NCBI GenBank assembly: GCA_934121905.1
Contig: CAKOVI010000001.1
Location: 62,001 to 126,000 of the forward strand
DNA from: an uncultured Clostridia bacterium
Lineage (GTDB): Bacteria > Bacillota > Clostridia > TANB77 > CAG-508
DNA length: 64,000 nt
Direction: 5' to 3'
A program made the translations under genes and the position numbers. The stretch's first letter is position 1. Every line of letters begins with the position of its first letter. The notes beneath the pieces were generated by a model. That model was not told where the DNA came from. It made no database searches and saw nothing but the letters and a program-made list of their open reading frames with translations. Shown here one piece after another: positions 34,589 to 43,796 of the stretch.

Positions 34589-35684
34589 AATTTTTAAGAA
34601 TATGGAATGGCTGATTTTGATTTCGGCACTTTTGTTAACAGGAATTGGTTTGGTAGCTTTATATTCTGCAACACAATCTAATGGATTTGATGAACTAAAA
34701 AAACAAATAATGTGGTTTGCAATAAGTATTGTAATAATGATTGTAATAATGATTATAGACTATGATGTATGGGCAAAACTTTCGCCAATATTTTATGGGA
34801 TATCCATTATTTTGCTGATAGTAGTATTATTTACCAAGGCAAGAAATGGAGCAAGCAGTTGGTTCAAGATAGGAGCATTTTCACTTCAACCAGCAGAACT
34901 TGCAAAAGTAGCAGTGATACTATTTACATCAGCAACAATAGCAAAAATACAAGAACGAGGAAAATTTGAAATTAATGTATTTTGGAAATTATGTATAACA
35001 CTTGCAACCGTTCTATTTCCAGTATTTCTAATAATTTTACAACCAGATTATGGAACAGCAGCAGCATATTTAGTATCACTAGTTTTAATGCTTTACGTAT
35101 CAGGAATAGATAAAAAATACATAATTATAGCATCAATATTAGTAGTTATAGCATTGCCACTATTATATCTATTTGTACTTCCAGACCATGCAAAAACAAG
35201 AATAGATATATTCTTAAATCCAGAATCAGACCCAAAAGGTGCAGGCTACAATGTTTTACAATCAAAAATAGCGATAGGATCTGGTGAGCTTACAGGAATG
35301 GGACTTTTAAATGGAAACCAAACTCAATTAGGTTATTTATCTCCAAAAACAACAGACTTTATATACTCAGTAGTTGGAGAAGAAATGGGATTTATAATTT
35401 CTGCAGCAGTAATACTGGTATATGTAACACTAATAACAAAATCACTATATGTTGCAAAAACAGCCAGTGATGATTTAGGTTCATATATAGCAGCAGGAAT
35501 AAGTGGAGTATTTTTATTTCACATGACAGAAAACATAGGAATGACACTAGGATTACTTCCAATAACAGGTGTACCATTATTATTTATAAGTTACGGAGGA
35601 AGTTCGATGATAACAAGTTATATATGTGTAGGTCTTCTTTTAAACATCAGTGGAAATAGAAAAAAATCAATATTTATAAAATAA
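34578..35684 (+). CDS. rodA: RodA/FtsW/SpoVE-family peptidoglycan polymerase
   Basis: 368 residues, about ten membrane helices. SEDS signatures are ILLAxxKARNGASSWFKIGAF near residue 95, LQPDYGTAA near 155 and the C-terminal GLLPITGVPLLFISYGGSSM (residues 325-344). It polymerises glycan strands from lipid II with a partner transpeptidase. Its position after minDE favours the elongation enzyme RodA over FtsW, but assignment within the family is inference. The ATG overlaps the end of minE, indicating translational coupling. Confidence 0.87.
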   Translation: MKSRIFKNMEWLILISALLLTGIGLVALYSATQSNGFDELKKQIMWFAISIVIMIVIMIIDYDVWAKLSPIFYGISIILLIVVLFTKARNGASSWFKIGAFSLQPAELAKVAVILFTSATIAKIQERGKFEINVFWKLCITLATVLFPVFLIILQPDYGTAAAYLVSLVLMLYVSGIDKKYIIIASILVVIALPLLYLFVLPDHAKTRIDIFLNPESDPKGAGYNVLQSKIAIGSGELTGMGLLNGNQTQLGYLSPKTTDFIYSVVGEEMGFIISAAVILVYVTLITKSLYVAKTASDDLGSYIAAGISGVFLFHMTENIGMTLGLLPITGVPLLFISYGGSSMITSYICVGLLLNISGNRKKSIFIK

Positions 35685-35700
35685 AAATAGGAGCATTAAG

Positions 35701-36720
35701 ATGTATTTGCATGAATTAAAAATAGGAAATGTAAAATTAAAAAATAATATTTTATTAGCTCCAATGGCAGGTATAACAGACCTGCCATTTAGACTAATAT
35801 GCGAGAAATTTGAACCAGGTTTAGTGTGCACTGAAATGGTAAGCTCAAAAGCAATATACTATGATGATGAAAAAACAAAAAAACTGATGAACCTAAAAGG
35901 CGAAAAAAGACCAGTTAGTATTCAAATATTTGGCTCGGATGCAGAAACAATGGGATATGCAGCAAAATATGTATCAGATTTAGCAGATATAGTAGATATA
36001 AATATGGGATGTCCAGCCCCAAAAGTTGTAAAAAATGGTGATGGAAGTAAACTTTTACTAGATTTAGAAAAAGCAAAAGAAATAATGCAATCAGTAGTAA
36101 AAAATTCCAAAGTACCAGTAACTTTAAAATTTAGAAAGGGTTGGGATGGTGAACATATTGTAGCAACTGAAATTGCAAAAATTGCAGAACAATCAGGAAT
36201 TTCAGCAATTACAATACATGGAAGAACAAGAGCAGAATATTATTCAGGAAAAGCAGATTTAGAAATAATAAAAAAAGTAAAAGAATCTGTAAATATACCA
36301 GTTATAGGAAATGGCGATGTAATAGATGAAGAATCTGCAAAAGAAATGTTTGAGAAAACTGGTGTAGATGGAATAATGATAGGAAGAGGCTCTTTTGGAA
36401 ATCCTTGGATATTTGAAAAAATAAAATATTATTTAGAAACAGGAGAAAAATTACCAGATGTATCATCAGATGAAAAATTAAAGATAATAAAAGAACATCT
36501 GAATTTATTGGTTGAAGAAAAAGGTGAAGATATAGCAATAAAAGAATTCAGAAAACATCTGGCAGCTTATAGTAAGAATTTGCCTAATTCAAGCAATTTT
36601 AGAGTTAAGGTTAATGCAATTGATGATAGATTGGAATTAGAAAAGGTATTGGATGAATATTTTGATGCAAGAGGACAAAAGGGACCGGGTCTTTTTTGTC
36701 CAAAGGAAGTAAAAAAATAG
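35701..36720 (+). CDS. dusB: tRNA-dihydrouridine synthase
   Basis: 339 residues. LLAPMAGITDLPFRLICEKF near residue 19, the catalytic cysteine in NMGCPAPKVVKNGDGSKLL (near residue 103), GRTRAEYYSGKAD near 177 and VIGNGDV near 202 identify a DusB/Nifr3-type FMN enzyme that reduces uridines in tRNA. It is 17 bp downstream of rodA. The last 20 codons (RGQKGPGLFCPKEVKK) run into a copy of the genomic GGGACCGG repeat, so the natural C-terminus appears to have been replaced or extended by repeat sequence. Confidence 0.93.
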   Translation: MYLHELKIGNVKLKNNILLAPMAGITDLPFRLICEKFEPGLVCTEMVSSKAIYYDDEKTKKLMNLKGEKRPVSIQIFGSDAETMGYAAKYVSDLADIVDINMGCPAPKVVKNGDGSKLLLDLEKAKEIMQSVVKNSKVPVTLKFRKGWDGEHIVATEIAKIAEQSGISAITIHGRTRAEYYSGKADLEIIKKVKESVNIPVIGNGDVIDEESAKEMFEKTGVDGIMIGRGSFGNPWIFEKIKYYLETGEKLPDVSSDEKLKIIKEHLNLLVEEKGEDIAIKEFRKHLAAYSKNLPNSSNFRVKVNAIDDRLELEKVLDEYFDARGQKGPGLFCPKEVKK

Positions 36721-36767
36721 TAAAATTGGAATAAAAGGACAAAAAAAGACCCGGTCCCTTTTGTCCT
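36672..36767. repeat. Inverted pair of GGGACCGG-core repeats
   Basis: Left arm 36672-36701 (core GGGACCGGGTCTTTTTTGTCC) is nearly the reverse complement of right arm 36737-36767. The arms could form a hairpin of about 30 bp. The left arm is inside the dusB coding region and the right arm is directly before the aspS RBS. The same arrangement recurs at 42326-42417. Confidence 0.85.
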
Positions 36768-36783
36768 GGCAAGGAGGAAATAT

Positions 36784-38532
36784 ATGTACAGAACTAAAAA
36801 TTTAGGAGAACTAAGAATCGAAAACGTAGGAGAAACAGTAGAATTAGCTGGTTGGATACAAAAAATAAGAGACTTAGGTGGAATGGTATTTATAGACCTA
36901 AGAGATGAAGATGGAATAACACAAATAGTAATAAATGATGAAAAATTACAAGCTCAAGCAAAAGAACTTGTAAAAGAAAGTTGTATTCACATAGAGGGAA
37001 AAGTTGTTGAAAGAGCAAGCAAAAACCCTAAAATGCCAACAGGAGATGTTGAAGTAATAGCAAGCAAAATAGAAGTTTTAGGAAAGTGCAAAGCAGAATT
37101 ACCATTTGAAATAAATTCAGAAGTTGAGGCAAGAGAAGACTTAAGACTTGAATATAGATTCTTAGATTTAAGAAACGAAAAATTACACAAAAACATTTTG
37201 CTTCGTTCAAAAATCTTAAAAGCCTTTAGAGACAAAATGGATGAATTAGGATTTTTCGAAATTCAAACACCAATATTAGCAAATTCATCACCAGAAGGAG
37301 CAAGAGATTATTTAGTACCAAGTAGATTAAACCCAGGTGAATTTTACGCTTTGCCACAAGCACCACAACAATTTAAACAATTACTTATGGTATCTGGATT
37401 TAATAAATATTACCAAATTGCTCCATGTTTCAGAGACGAAGATCCAAGAGCAGATAGAGCACCAGGTGAATTTTATCAATTAGATTTTGAAATGGCATTT
37501 AGTACTCAAGAAGATGTATTTAAAGTAATTGAAAATGTTGTACCATCTGTATTTAAGAAATTTACAGACTGGAAAGTAGATGAAGGTGAATTTATAAAAA
37601 TACCATATAAAGAAGCTATGGAAAAATACGGAATAGATAAACCGGATTTAAGAAATCCACTAATAATTCAAGATGTAACATCTCTTTTTGAAAATACAGA
37701 ATTTAACGCATTTAAAGACAAAACTATAAAGGTTATAATAGTTCCTGATGGAGCAAATCAAGGAAGAAAATTCTTTGACAAAATGGGAGAATTTGCAGTA
37801 GAAGAATGTGGAGCTAAAGGTTTAGCTTGGACAAAATTAAATACTCAAGGTGAATTAGAAGGCGGAATTGCAAAATTTATAACACCAGAAATTGTAGAAA
37901 ATTTAAAAGAAAACTATGGTTTAAAAGAAAACGCAAGTATGTTTTTTATTGCAGATGAATTTAAAACAGCTCAAAAAATAGCAGGATTAGTTAGAATTGA
38001 ACTTGGAAAACGTTTAGATTTAATAGAAAAAAATGTTTACAAATTTTGCTTTATAGTAGACTTCCCAATGTATGAATTATCAGATGAAGGTGAAATTGAT
38101 TTTTGCCACAATCCATTTTCAATGCCACAAGGCGGAATGGATGCCTTAGAAAATATGAACCCATTAGATATTTTAGCATATCAATATGACTTAGTATGTA
38201 ATGGATATGAAATGGCATCAGGAGCAGTTAGAAATCACAATCCAGAGATAATGGTAAAAGCCTTTGAAATAGCAGGTTATAGTGAAGAAGATGTAAAAAC
38301 AAAATTTGGAGCTTTATATAATGCATTCCAATATGGAACTCCACCACATGCTGGTGCTGCACCTGGAATTGATAGAATGGTTATGCTTATTGAAGATTCA
38401 AGCAATATTAGAGAAGTTATTGCGTTCCCTAAAAATAAGAGAGCGAGAGATTTGCTTATGAGGGCACCTTCAAAAGTATCTGATGGGCAACTTAAAGATG
38501 TTCATATTAAGTTAGATTTAGAAGAAAAATAA
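36784..38532 (+). CDS. aspS: Aspartyl-tRNA synthetase
   Basis: 582 residues, full length for a bacterial AspRS: N-terminal OB fold (GWIQKIRDLGGMVFIDLRDEDG, residues 22-43), class II core with SPEGARDYLVPSR (near 172), QQFKQLLMVSGFNKYYQIAPCFRDEDPRADR (motif 2, near 195), a GAD insertion domain around 290-400 and GAAPGIDRMVMLI (motif 3, near 524). RBS GGAGGAAATAT. Whether it also charges tRNA-Asn cannot be told here. No in-frame CGG. Confidence 0.96.
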   Translation: MYRTKNLGELRIENVGETVELAGWIQKIRDLGGMVFIDLRDEDGITQIVINDEKLQAQAKELVKESCIHIEGKVVERASKNPKMPTGDVEVIASKIEVLGKCKAELPFEINSEVEAREDLRLEYRFLDLRNEKLHKNILLRSKILKAFRDKMDELGFFEIQTPILANSSPEGARDYLVPSRLNPGEFYALPQAPQQFKQLLMVSGFNKYYQIAPCFRDEDPRADRAPGEFYQLDFEMAFSTQEDVFKVIENVVPSVFKKFTDWKVDEGEFIKIPYKEAMEKYGIDKPDLRNPLIIQDVTSLFENTEFNAFKDKTIKVIIVPDGANQGRKFFDKMGEFAVEECGAKGLAWTKLNTQGELEGGIAKFITPEIVENLKENYGLKENASMFFIADEFKTAQKIAGLVRIELGKRLDLIEKNVYKFCFIVDFPMYELSDEGEIDFCHNPFSMPQGGMDALENMNPLDILAYQYDLVCNGYEMASGAVRNHNPEIMVKAFEIAGYSEEDVKTKFGALYNAFQYGTPPHAGAAPGIDRMVMLIEDSSNIREVIAFPKNKRARDLLMRAPSKVSDGQLKDVHIKLDLEEK

Positions 38533-38534
38533 TT

Positions 38535-38568
38535 AAAAACTGAAGCAAATTTTCTTGCTTCAGTTTTT
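38535..38568. terminator. Bidirectional terminator after aspS
   Basis: 14-bp stem AAAAACTGAAGCAA/TTGCTTCAGTTTTT with T-runs on both strands, between aspS and the convergent membrane protein gene. Confidence 0.9.
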
Positions 38569-38571
38569 AAT

Positions 38572-38877
38572 TTAATAATATAGTGATTTTATGTTTGCGT
38601 GTAAAATAAAATTTAGTATTGTAGAAATTAGTATACAAAGTACAAAAAATGATAATAATATTTTGTTGCATCTTTTATAATTTTTGGACTCTTCAGAATT
38701 ATTAATTAATTTATTTTTACGTAGACGAAAAAAATCATATAAAAACAGAAGCCCAAATAAAAGGCTAAGAATAAATAATGCAATTTTTGTATTATTTAAA
38801 TAGTGCCATAATTGATTTGGAGTAGGTTGATTTAAAGCCATAGCTCCATAAACAATACCGAAAGAGTAAACAAACAT
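38572..38877 (-). CDS. Small membrane protein of unknown function
   Basis: 101 residues with a strong RBS (AAAAGGAGGTT). Hydrophobic segments at about residues 1-16, 30-50 (IALFILSLLFGLLFLYDFFRL) and 72-92 (ILLSFFVLCILISTILNFIL), separated by a charged Lys/Asn-rich loop. No family recognised. It stands alone, divergent from gdpP. Confidence 0.6.
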   Translation of the reverse strand: MFVYSFGIVYGAMALNQPTPNQLWHYLNNTKIALFILSLLFGLLFLYDFFRLRKNKLINNSEESKNYKRCNKILLSFFVLCILISTILNFILHANIKSLYY

Positions 38878-39105
38878 ATAATAAACCTCCTTTTAGTATA
38901 TAAAATATTATAGATTTAATTTTGAATATAGTCAATAAATATGGCAATAATACATAGAAAGATTACGAAAAAAATACGTAATCGGAAAAAATTCGTAATG
39001 AAATTTAACTTAAAAGTTAAAATTAGAAAAAATTAAAAATGGAAGATGGTATAAAATCTATACCTTTATATGCCGTATTTTGTATATAAATGCTAAAAAG
39101 GGTGA

Positions 39106-39144
39106 TTTGTCAAATTTGACAAATTGCCCATTTTGCGGTAAAAT
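39106..39144 (+). promoter_or_regulatory. gdpP promoter overlapped by a perfect palindrome
   Basis: TTGACA (39116), 17-bp spacer, TAAAAT (39139). The 18-base perfect palindrome TTTGTCAAATTTGACAAA (39106-39123), extended by GGG...CCC, covers the -35 box. This looks like an operator for a dimeric repressor, although the repressor is not known. Confidence 0.55.
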
Positions 39145-39176
39145 ATAGCTATTCGAAAATAAAGGAGAAAAGAAAC

Positions 39177-41195
39177 TTGCAAAGTAGTAATAGAAAATTA
39201 TTTGATAGTTTAGTATCAAGAACAAAAATATATTTAGTAATAATATTTATCTTATTAGTAGCAATATGTATACAAAAACCAAGATTCATAATACCATCAA
39301 TACTTTTATTTATAGCAATTCTAGGATACACATATTTTGCAAACAACAAGAGAAAAAGTGAAATATCACAGCATTTACAAGACTTGACTTTAAACGTAAA
39401 CTCAGCTGCAAAAAACAGTTTAATATATTCACCAATTCCGTTAATAATAGTAGAAACAGATGGAAACATAGTTTGGAGAAGCACAAAATTTGTATCAGAA
39501 TTCGCAAATATAGATATAAACAATTATATAAGTGATTTACTAGACAACATAAATGTTGAAATAAATGCAAGAGAAGATAAAAAAGACAAATCAATAGTAA
39601 GAACTTTAAAAATAGAAAACAAAACCTACAAAATACTTGGAGAATTTGTAAAATCAGGAAATCATGAAAGAAGAAGAGAAAACAAATATATGATGATATT
39701 GTATTTCCTTGATGAAACAGACAATTTAAAATTACAAAAAGAATACAATGATTCAAAAAGTTGTGTAGGAATAATAATGATAGACAACTATGAAGAAACC
39801 ATGCAGGCTATAGATATGGACATAAGGCCAGGAATAATTGCAGAAATAGAAAAAGCAATATATGATTGGACAAATGAAACAGAAGGAATAGTTGTAAAAT
39901 CAGATAGAGACAGATTTATATACTTATTTGAGCAAAAATATTTAGAAAAAATAAAAGAAAACAAATTTAACATACTAGATACAATAAAAGACATCAACAT
40001 AAAAGGAAGAGCTCAATTAACTTTAAGTATAGCAATATCAAATGAAGGAGAAACAGACAAAGAAAAATATCAATCAGCATTAAATACAATGGATGTTGTA
40101 CTAGGCCGTGGTGGAGACCAAGCGGCAATTAGGCAAAATGGAAAATATCAATTTTTTGGTGGAAGAGTAGAAGAAGTAGAAAAAAGAACAAAGGTAAAAG
40201 CAAGAATAGTAGCACATGCTTTAGAGGAATTAATACAAGAAAATGACCAAGTAATGATAATGGGACATGTAAATGCTGATATAGATGCCTTAGGTTCTGC
40301 AATAGGAATGTATAGATTAGCTACAAACCTAGGAAAACCATCATATATAGTTGCAAATACAAATACAATGGCACTTGGAAATATACAAAAAAGTTTAGAT
40401 GAAGATGAAGAATATAAAGATGTTATAATTAATAAAGAAATTGCAGAGGAAAAAATAACACCAAAAACTTTATTAGTCGTAGTTGATACTCATAAAACTA
40501 GCTATGTTGAAGCACCAGAGTTGTTAGAAAAAACAAATCAAGTAGCAATAATAGATCATCATAGAAGAAGTCCAGATTTTATAACAAAAAGCATACTTAC
40601 ATTTCATGAAGTATATGCATCTTCTGCAGCAGAGCTTGTAACGGAGTTATTACAGTATACACAAGTTACAACAAAATTAAAGAAGATTGAAGCAGAAGTA
40701 TTATATGCAGGAATTATGATGGATACAAAAAACTTTACTTTTAAAACAGGAGTACGTACATTTGAGGCAGCTGCATATTTAAGAAAATGTGGCGTAGATA
40801 TAATTCGAGTTAAAAAATGGTTCCAGAGTGATTTGGAAACTTATAAAAAAATAACAGAAATTATTAAAACTACAGAAGTTGTAAATGATACAATAGGAAT
40901 TGCAACATATAATGAAAATGACAAAGAAGCAAATATAATTTGTGCAAAATCTGCTGACCAACTCTTAGCAATAGGAAATATTACTGCATCATTTGTTCTT
41001 GGAAATGATGGAGAAAAAATTACTATTAGCGGACGTTCTATTGGTGATATCAATGTTCAGGTTATTCTTGAAAAATTAGGTGGCGGAGGCCATATAACAC
41101 TAGCAGGTGCTCAAGTTGAGGGCAAGAGTATGGATGAAGTTAAGGAAGAACTTAAGGAGAAAATTGGAGAGTATTTTGAGGAAAATGAAAATTAA
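39177..41195 (+). CDS. gdpP: Cyclic-di-AMP phosphodiesterase GdpP-like (DHH-DHHA1)
   Basis: 672 residues from a TTG start with AAAGGAGAAA upstream. Two N-terminal membrane helices (residues 17-55), a degenerate PAS-like segment, a degenerate GGDEF domain (about 170-300), then the DHH phosphoesterase domain (MGHVNADIDALGSAIGM near 362, DHHRRSPDFI near 462) and DHHA1 (GGGGHITLAGAQVEG near 635). GdpP hydrolyses c-di-AMP to pApA, linking it to potassium and cell-wall homeostasis. The classical order gdpP-rplI-dnaB is kept, but a two-gene cassette lies between gdpP and rplI. Confidence 0.92.
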   Translation: MQSSNRKLFDSLVSRTKIYLVIIFILLVAICIQKPRFIIPSILLFIAILGYTYFANNKRKSEISQHLQDLTLNVNSAAKNSLIYSPIPLIIVETDGNIVWRSTKFVSEFANIDINNYISDLLDNINVEINAREDKKDKSIVRTLKIENKTYKILGEFVKSGNHERRRENKYMMILYFLDETDNLKLQKEYNDSKSCVGIIMIDNYEETMQAIDMDIRPGIIAEIEKAIYDWTNETEGIVVKSDRDRFIYLFEQKYLEKIKENKFNILDTIKDINIKGRAQLTLSIAISNEGETDKEKYQSALNTMDVVLGRGGDQAAIRQNGKYQFFGGRVEEVEKRTKVKARIVAHALEELIQENDQVMIMGHVNADIDALGSAIGMYRLATNLGKPSYIVANTNTMALGNIQKSLDEDEEYKDVIINKEIAEEKITPKTLLVVVDTHKTSYVEAPELLEKTNQVAIIDHHRRSPDFITKSILTFHEVYASSAAELVTELLQYTQVTTKLKKIEAEVLYAGIMMDTKNFTFKTGVRTFEAAAYLRKCGVDIIRVKKWFQSDLETYKKITEIIKTTEVVNDTIGIATYNENDKEANIICAKSADQLLAIGNITASFVLGNDGEKITISGRSIGDINVQVILEKLGGGGHITLAGAQVEGKSMDEVKEELKEKIGEYFEENEN

Positions 41196-41300
41196 GGTGA
41201 TTATGGTAGGCATAGTTGCCTTTTTTGAATTTTTTGTGATATGTATAGAAATTTTTATAAAAGTATGATAATATATATCGAGCAAGAATAAGGAGGGCAT

Positions 41301-41621
41301 ATGGAAAATTTAAATATACAAAAAATACGAAGATTGGTTATAGACGGAAAAATTCGTTGGACTAATCATGTTGTAATAAGACTATTTCAAAGAAATATAA
41401 GTCAGGAAGATGTAGAAAATGCACTTTTAAATGGCGAAATAATTGAGGAATACCAAAATGACTATCCATATCCAAGTTGCTTGGTATATGGATTAAATAT
41501 AAAAAATGATGTTATACATGTGGTATGTGGAGCTAACGATAAAGAACTTTGGATAATAACGGCATATTATCCAGATAATATAAAATGGAAATCAGATCTA
41601 AAAACGAGAAGGGAGAATTAA
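41301..41621 (+). CDS. DUF4258-family protein, putative toxin
   Basis: 106 residues: IRWTNHVVIRLFQRNISQEDVENALLNGEIIEEYQNDYPYPSCLVYG...VVCGANDKELWIITAYYPD. The DUF4258 fold is related to RelE/MqsR-type toxins, with the conserved TxHxxxR..R pattern at the N-terminus and the WIITxYxP strand at the end. One base separates it from the downstream zinc-finger gene, the normal order of a toxin-antitoxin pair of this kind. RBS AAGGAGGGC. Ribonuclease activity is inferred from the family only. Confidence 0.75.
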   Translation: MENLNIQKIRRLVIDGKIRWTNHVVIRLFQRNISQEDVENALLNGEIIEEYQNDYPYPSCLVYGLNIKNDVIHVVCGANDKELWIITAYYPDNIKWKSDLKTRREN

Positions 41622-41622
41622 T

Positions 41623-41853
41623 ATGAATTGTTTTATGTGTAAAGGAGATTTAGAAGATAAAAAAACAACATTTATGGTTGAATTAGATAACTGTATTATC
41701 ATTATAAAAAATGTCCCATCACAGGTATGCAAGCAATGTGGTGAGGTCACTTATAGTAATGAAGTTGCTAAGCAATTAGAAAAATTAGTTAATTCTGTAA
41801 GAAATGCAATTACAGAAATCACAGTAATAAATTATACTGAAAAAGTTGCATAA
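41623..41853 (+). CDS. YgiT-type zinc-finger protein, putative antitoxin
   Basis: 76 residues with two CxxC pairs (CFMCKGDLEDKKTTF and VCKQCGEVTYSNEVAKQLEKL), the N-terminal domain of MqsA/YgiT antitoxins. The C-terminal helix-turn-helix seen in full MqsA is absent, as in many short partners of DUF4258 proteins. Its gene is one base from the putative toxin and 15 bp before rplI, so it is probably co-transcribed with essential genes. Confidence 0.78.
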   Translation: MNCFMCKGDLEDKKTTFMVELDNCIIIIKNVPSQVCKQCGEVTYSNEVAKQLEKLVNSVRNAITEITVINYTEKVA

Positions 41854-41868
41854 AGGGAGGTAAACAAA

Positions 41869-42315
41869 ATGAAAGTAATACTAAAAGAAAACATAAAATC
41901 AATAGGAAAGAAAGATGAAATAATAAATGTATCAGATGGATACGCAAGAAATTATTTATTTGCTAAAAACTTAGCAGTAGAAGCAACAAATAGTAACTTA
42001 GCAAAACTAAAATCAAAAAAAGAATCAGAACAATATAAAAAAGATGTAGAAAAAGAAGAAGCTGAGAAACAAGCAGACAAAATGTCAAAAATAAGACTAA
42101 AATTCAAAGTAAAAGCAGGAGAAAATGGAAAGGTATTCGGAGGAGTATCAAGCAAAGAAATTGCAGAAAAACTTGAAAAAGAATATAACATCAAAGTAGA
42201 CAAGAAAAAAATAGAATTAAAAGATGCAATAAAACTACTTGGTACTACAAATGTTCAAATAAAATTATACGAAGGTGTAGTAGGAACGGTTAAAGTAGAC
42301 GTTATTGGAGAATAA
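41869..42315 (+). CDS. rplI: 50S ribosomal protein L9
   Basis: 148 residues. The N-terminal MKVILKENIKSIGKKDEIINVSDGYARNYLFAKNLAVEA is the typical L9 domain, the middle is a long Lys/Glu helix and the C-terminal domain (KVFGGVSSKEIAEKLEKEYNI) is complete. RBS AAGGGAGGT. Standard neighbour of dnaB. Confidence 0.96.
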   Translation: MKVILKENIKSIGKKDEIINVSDGYARNYLFAKNLAVEATNSNLAKLKSKKESEQYKKDVEKEEAEKQADKMSKIRLKFKVKAGENGKVFGGVSSKEIAEKLEKEYNIKVDKKKIELKDAIKLLGTTNVQIKLYEGVVGTVKVDVIGE

Positions 42316-42325
42316 TTTTGGCATT

Positions 42326-42417
42326 GGGACAAATAGGACCGGGTCTTTTTTGTCCTAATGTGGATACAGTAACTAAAAAGTAAAATGGGACAAAAAAGAC
42401 CCGGTCCCATTTGTCCC
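42326..42417. repeat. Inverted pair of GGGACCGG-core repeats between rplI and dnaB
   Basis: Arms 42326-42355 and 42387-42417 share GGGACAAA, GACCCGGTCC and TTTGTCC(C) in opposite orientation around 31 bp. Nearly identical to 36672-36767. The right arm ends beside the dnaB RBS. Confidence 0.85.
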
Positions 42418-42434
42418 AGGGAGGAAGCAAAAAA

Positions 42435-43772
42435 ATGGAACTAGGAAAAATACCACCACACGATATAGAAGCAGAGCAAGCAGTAATAGGAAGTATGCTA
42501 ACAGATAGTGATGCGGTAATGGCAGCAGTGGAAAAATTAAGGGAAGACAGCTTTTATAGAGAAGACAACAAATTAATATTTGAGGCAATAGTAAATCTAT
42601 ATAATAGGTCAGAGCCAGTTGACTTAGTAACAGTAAAAGACGAATTATCATCAATGGGAAATTTTGAAAAAGTTGGTGGATTTGAATATTTAGCTATATT
42701 GCCAGACAAAGTTCCAACAACTGCAAATGTTCAAAAATATATAGATATTGTCGAGGAAAAGGCAACTTTAAGAAAGTTAATAAAAACAGCAAATGAAATA
42801 ATTGATTTAGGATATAATCCAACAGAAGATGTTGAAGACATAATGGCAGGAGCTGAAAAAAAGATTTTTGATATAATACAAAATAAGAACCAAAAAAGTT
42901 ATACACCAATAAAGGATGTATTAATAGAAAGTTTTACAAAACTAGAAGAACTATATAACCAAAAATCAAAAATAACAGGTGTTCCAACAGGATTTGTTGA
43001 CTTAGATGATAAAACAGCAGGATTACACGGTTCAGATTTAATATTAATTGCAGCACGTCCAGCTATGGGAAAAACAGCATTTGCTTTAAATATTGCGGCA
43101 AATGCAGCGATAAGGTCTAATACACCAGTTGCAATATTTAATTTAGAGATGTCAAAAGACCAATTAGTAAACAGAATTTTATGTATTGAGGCAATGGTTG
43201 ATAGTAATAAAATAATGACAGGTAAACTAGAAGAAGATGATTGGAGCAAACTTGCGAGTGTAGTAGGTCCAATTTCAGATTCTGGAATATATATAGATGA
43301 TACACCAGGTATCTCAATAATGGAAATAAGAACCAAATGTAGAAAACTTAAAATGGAAAAAAATATTGGATTAATTGTAATAGATTATATTCAGCTTATA
43401 CAAGGAAGTAATAATAGAAAAAACGGAAGTCGTGAGCAGGAAATAGCAGAAATTAGTAGGTCTTTAAAAATACTTGCAAAAGAATTAAATGTGCCAGTAA
43501 TTGCACTTTCACAGCTATCAAGAGCGGTTGAACAAAGACCAGACCATAGGCCAATGCTTTCTGACCTTCGTGAATCTGGTTCAATAGAGCAAGATGCCGA
43601 TATTGTTATGTTTTTGTATAGAGATGATTATTATAATCCAGATAGTGAAGAAAAAGACATATCAGAAGTAATAATTGCAAAACACAGAGCTGGTTCAACA
43701 GGAACTGTAAAACTACTATGGATGGGAAATTATACAAAATTTGTAAATCTTGCAAGAGGATATGATGACTAG
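42435..43772 (+). CDS. dnaB: Replicative DNA helicase DnaB
   Basis: 445 residues starting MELGKIPPHDIEAEQAVIGSML; GGGAGGAAGC precedes this ATG, and an in-frame upstream ATG overlaps the repeat. N-terminal domain to about residue 150, then the RecA-like motor with ARPAMGKTAFALN (Walker A, near 207), GLIVIDYIQLIQG (Walker B, near 313) and LSDLRESGSIEQDADIVMFLYRDDYY (near 375). It unwinds DNA at the fork. Follows rplI. Confidence 0.96.
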   Translation: MELGKIPPHDIEAEQAVIGSMLTDSDAVMAAVEKLREDSFYREDNKLIFEAIVNLYNRSEPVDLVTVKDELSSMGNFEKVGGFEYLAILPDKVPTTANVQKYIDIVEEKATLRKLIKTANEIIDLGYNPTEDVEDIMAGAEKKIFDIIQNKNQKSYTPIKDVLIESFTKLEELYNQKSKITGVPTGFVDLDDKTAGLHGSDLILIAARPAMGKTAFALNIAANAAIRSNTPVAIFNLEMSKDQLVNRILCIEAMVDSNKIMTGKLEEDDWSKLASVVGPISDSGIYIDDTPGISIMEIRTKCRKLKMEKNIGLIVIDYIQLIQGSNNRKNGSREQEIAEISRSLKILAKELNVPVIALSQLSRAVEQRPDHRPMLSDLRESGSIEQDADIVMFLYRDDYYNPDSEEKDISEVIIAKHRAGSTGTVKLLWMGNYTKFVNLARGYDD

Positions 43773-43796
43773 TTTCCTAGAAAGGGAATAAAGTAT

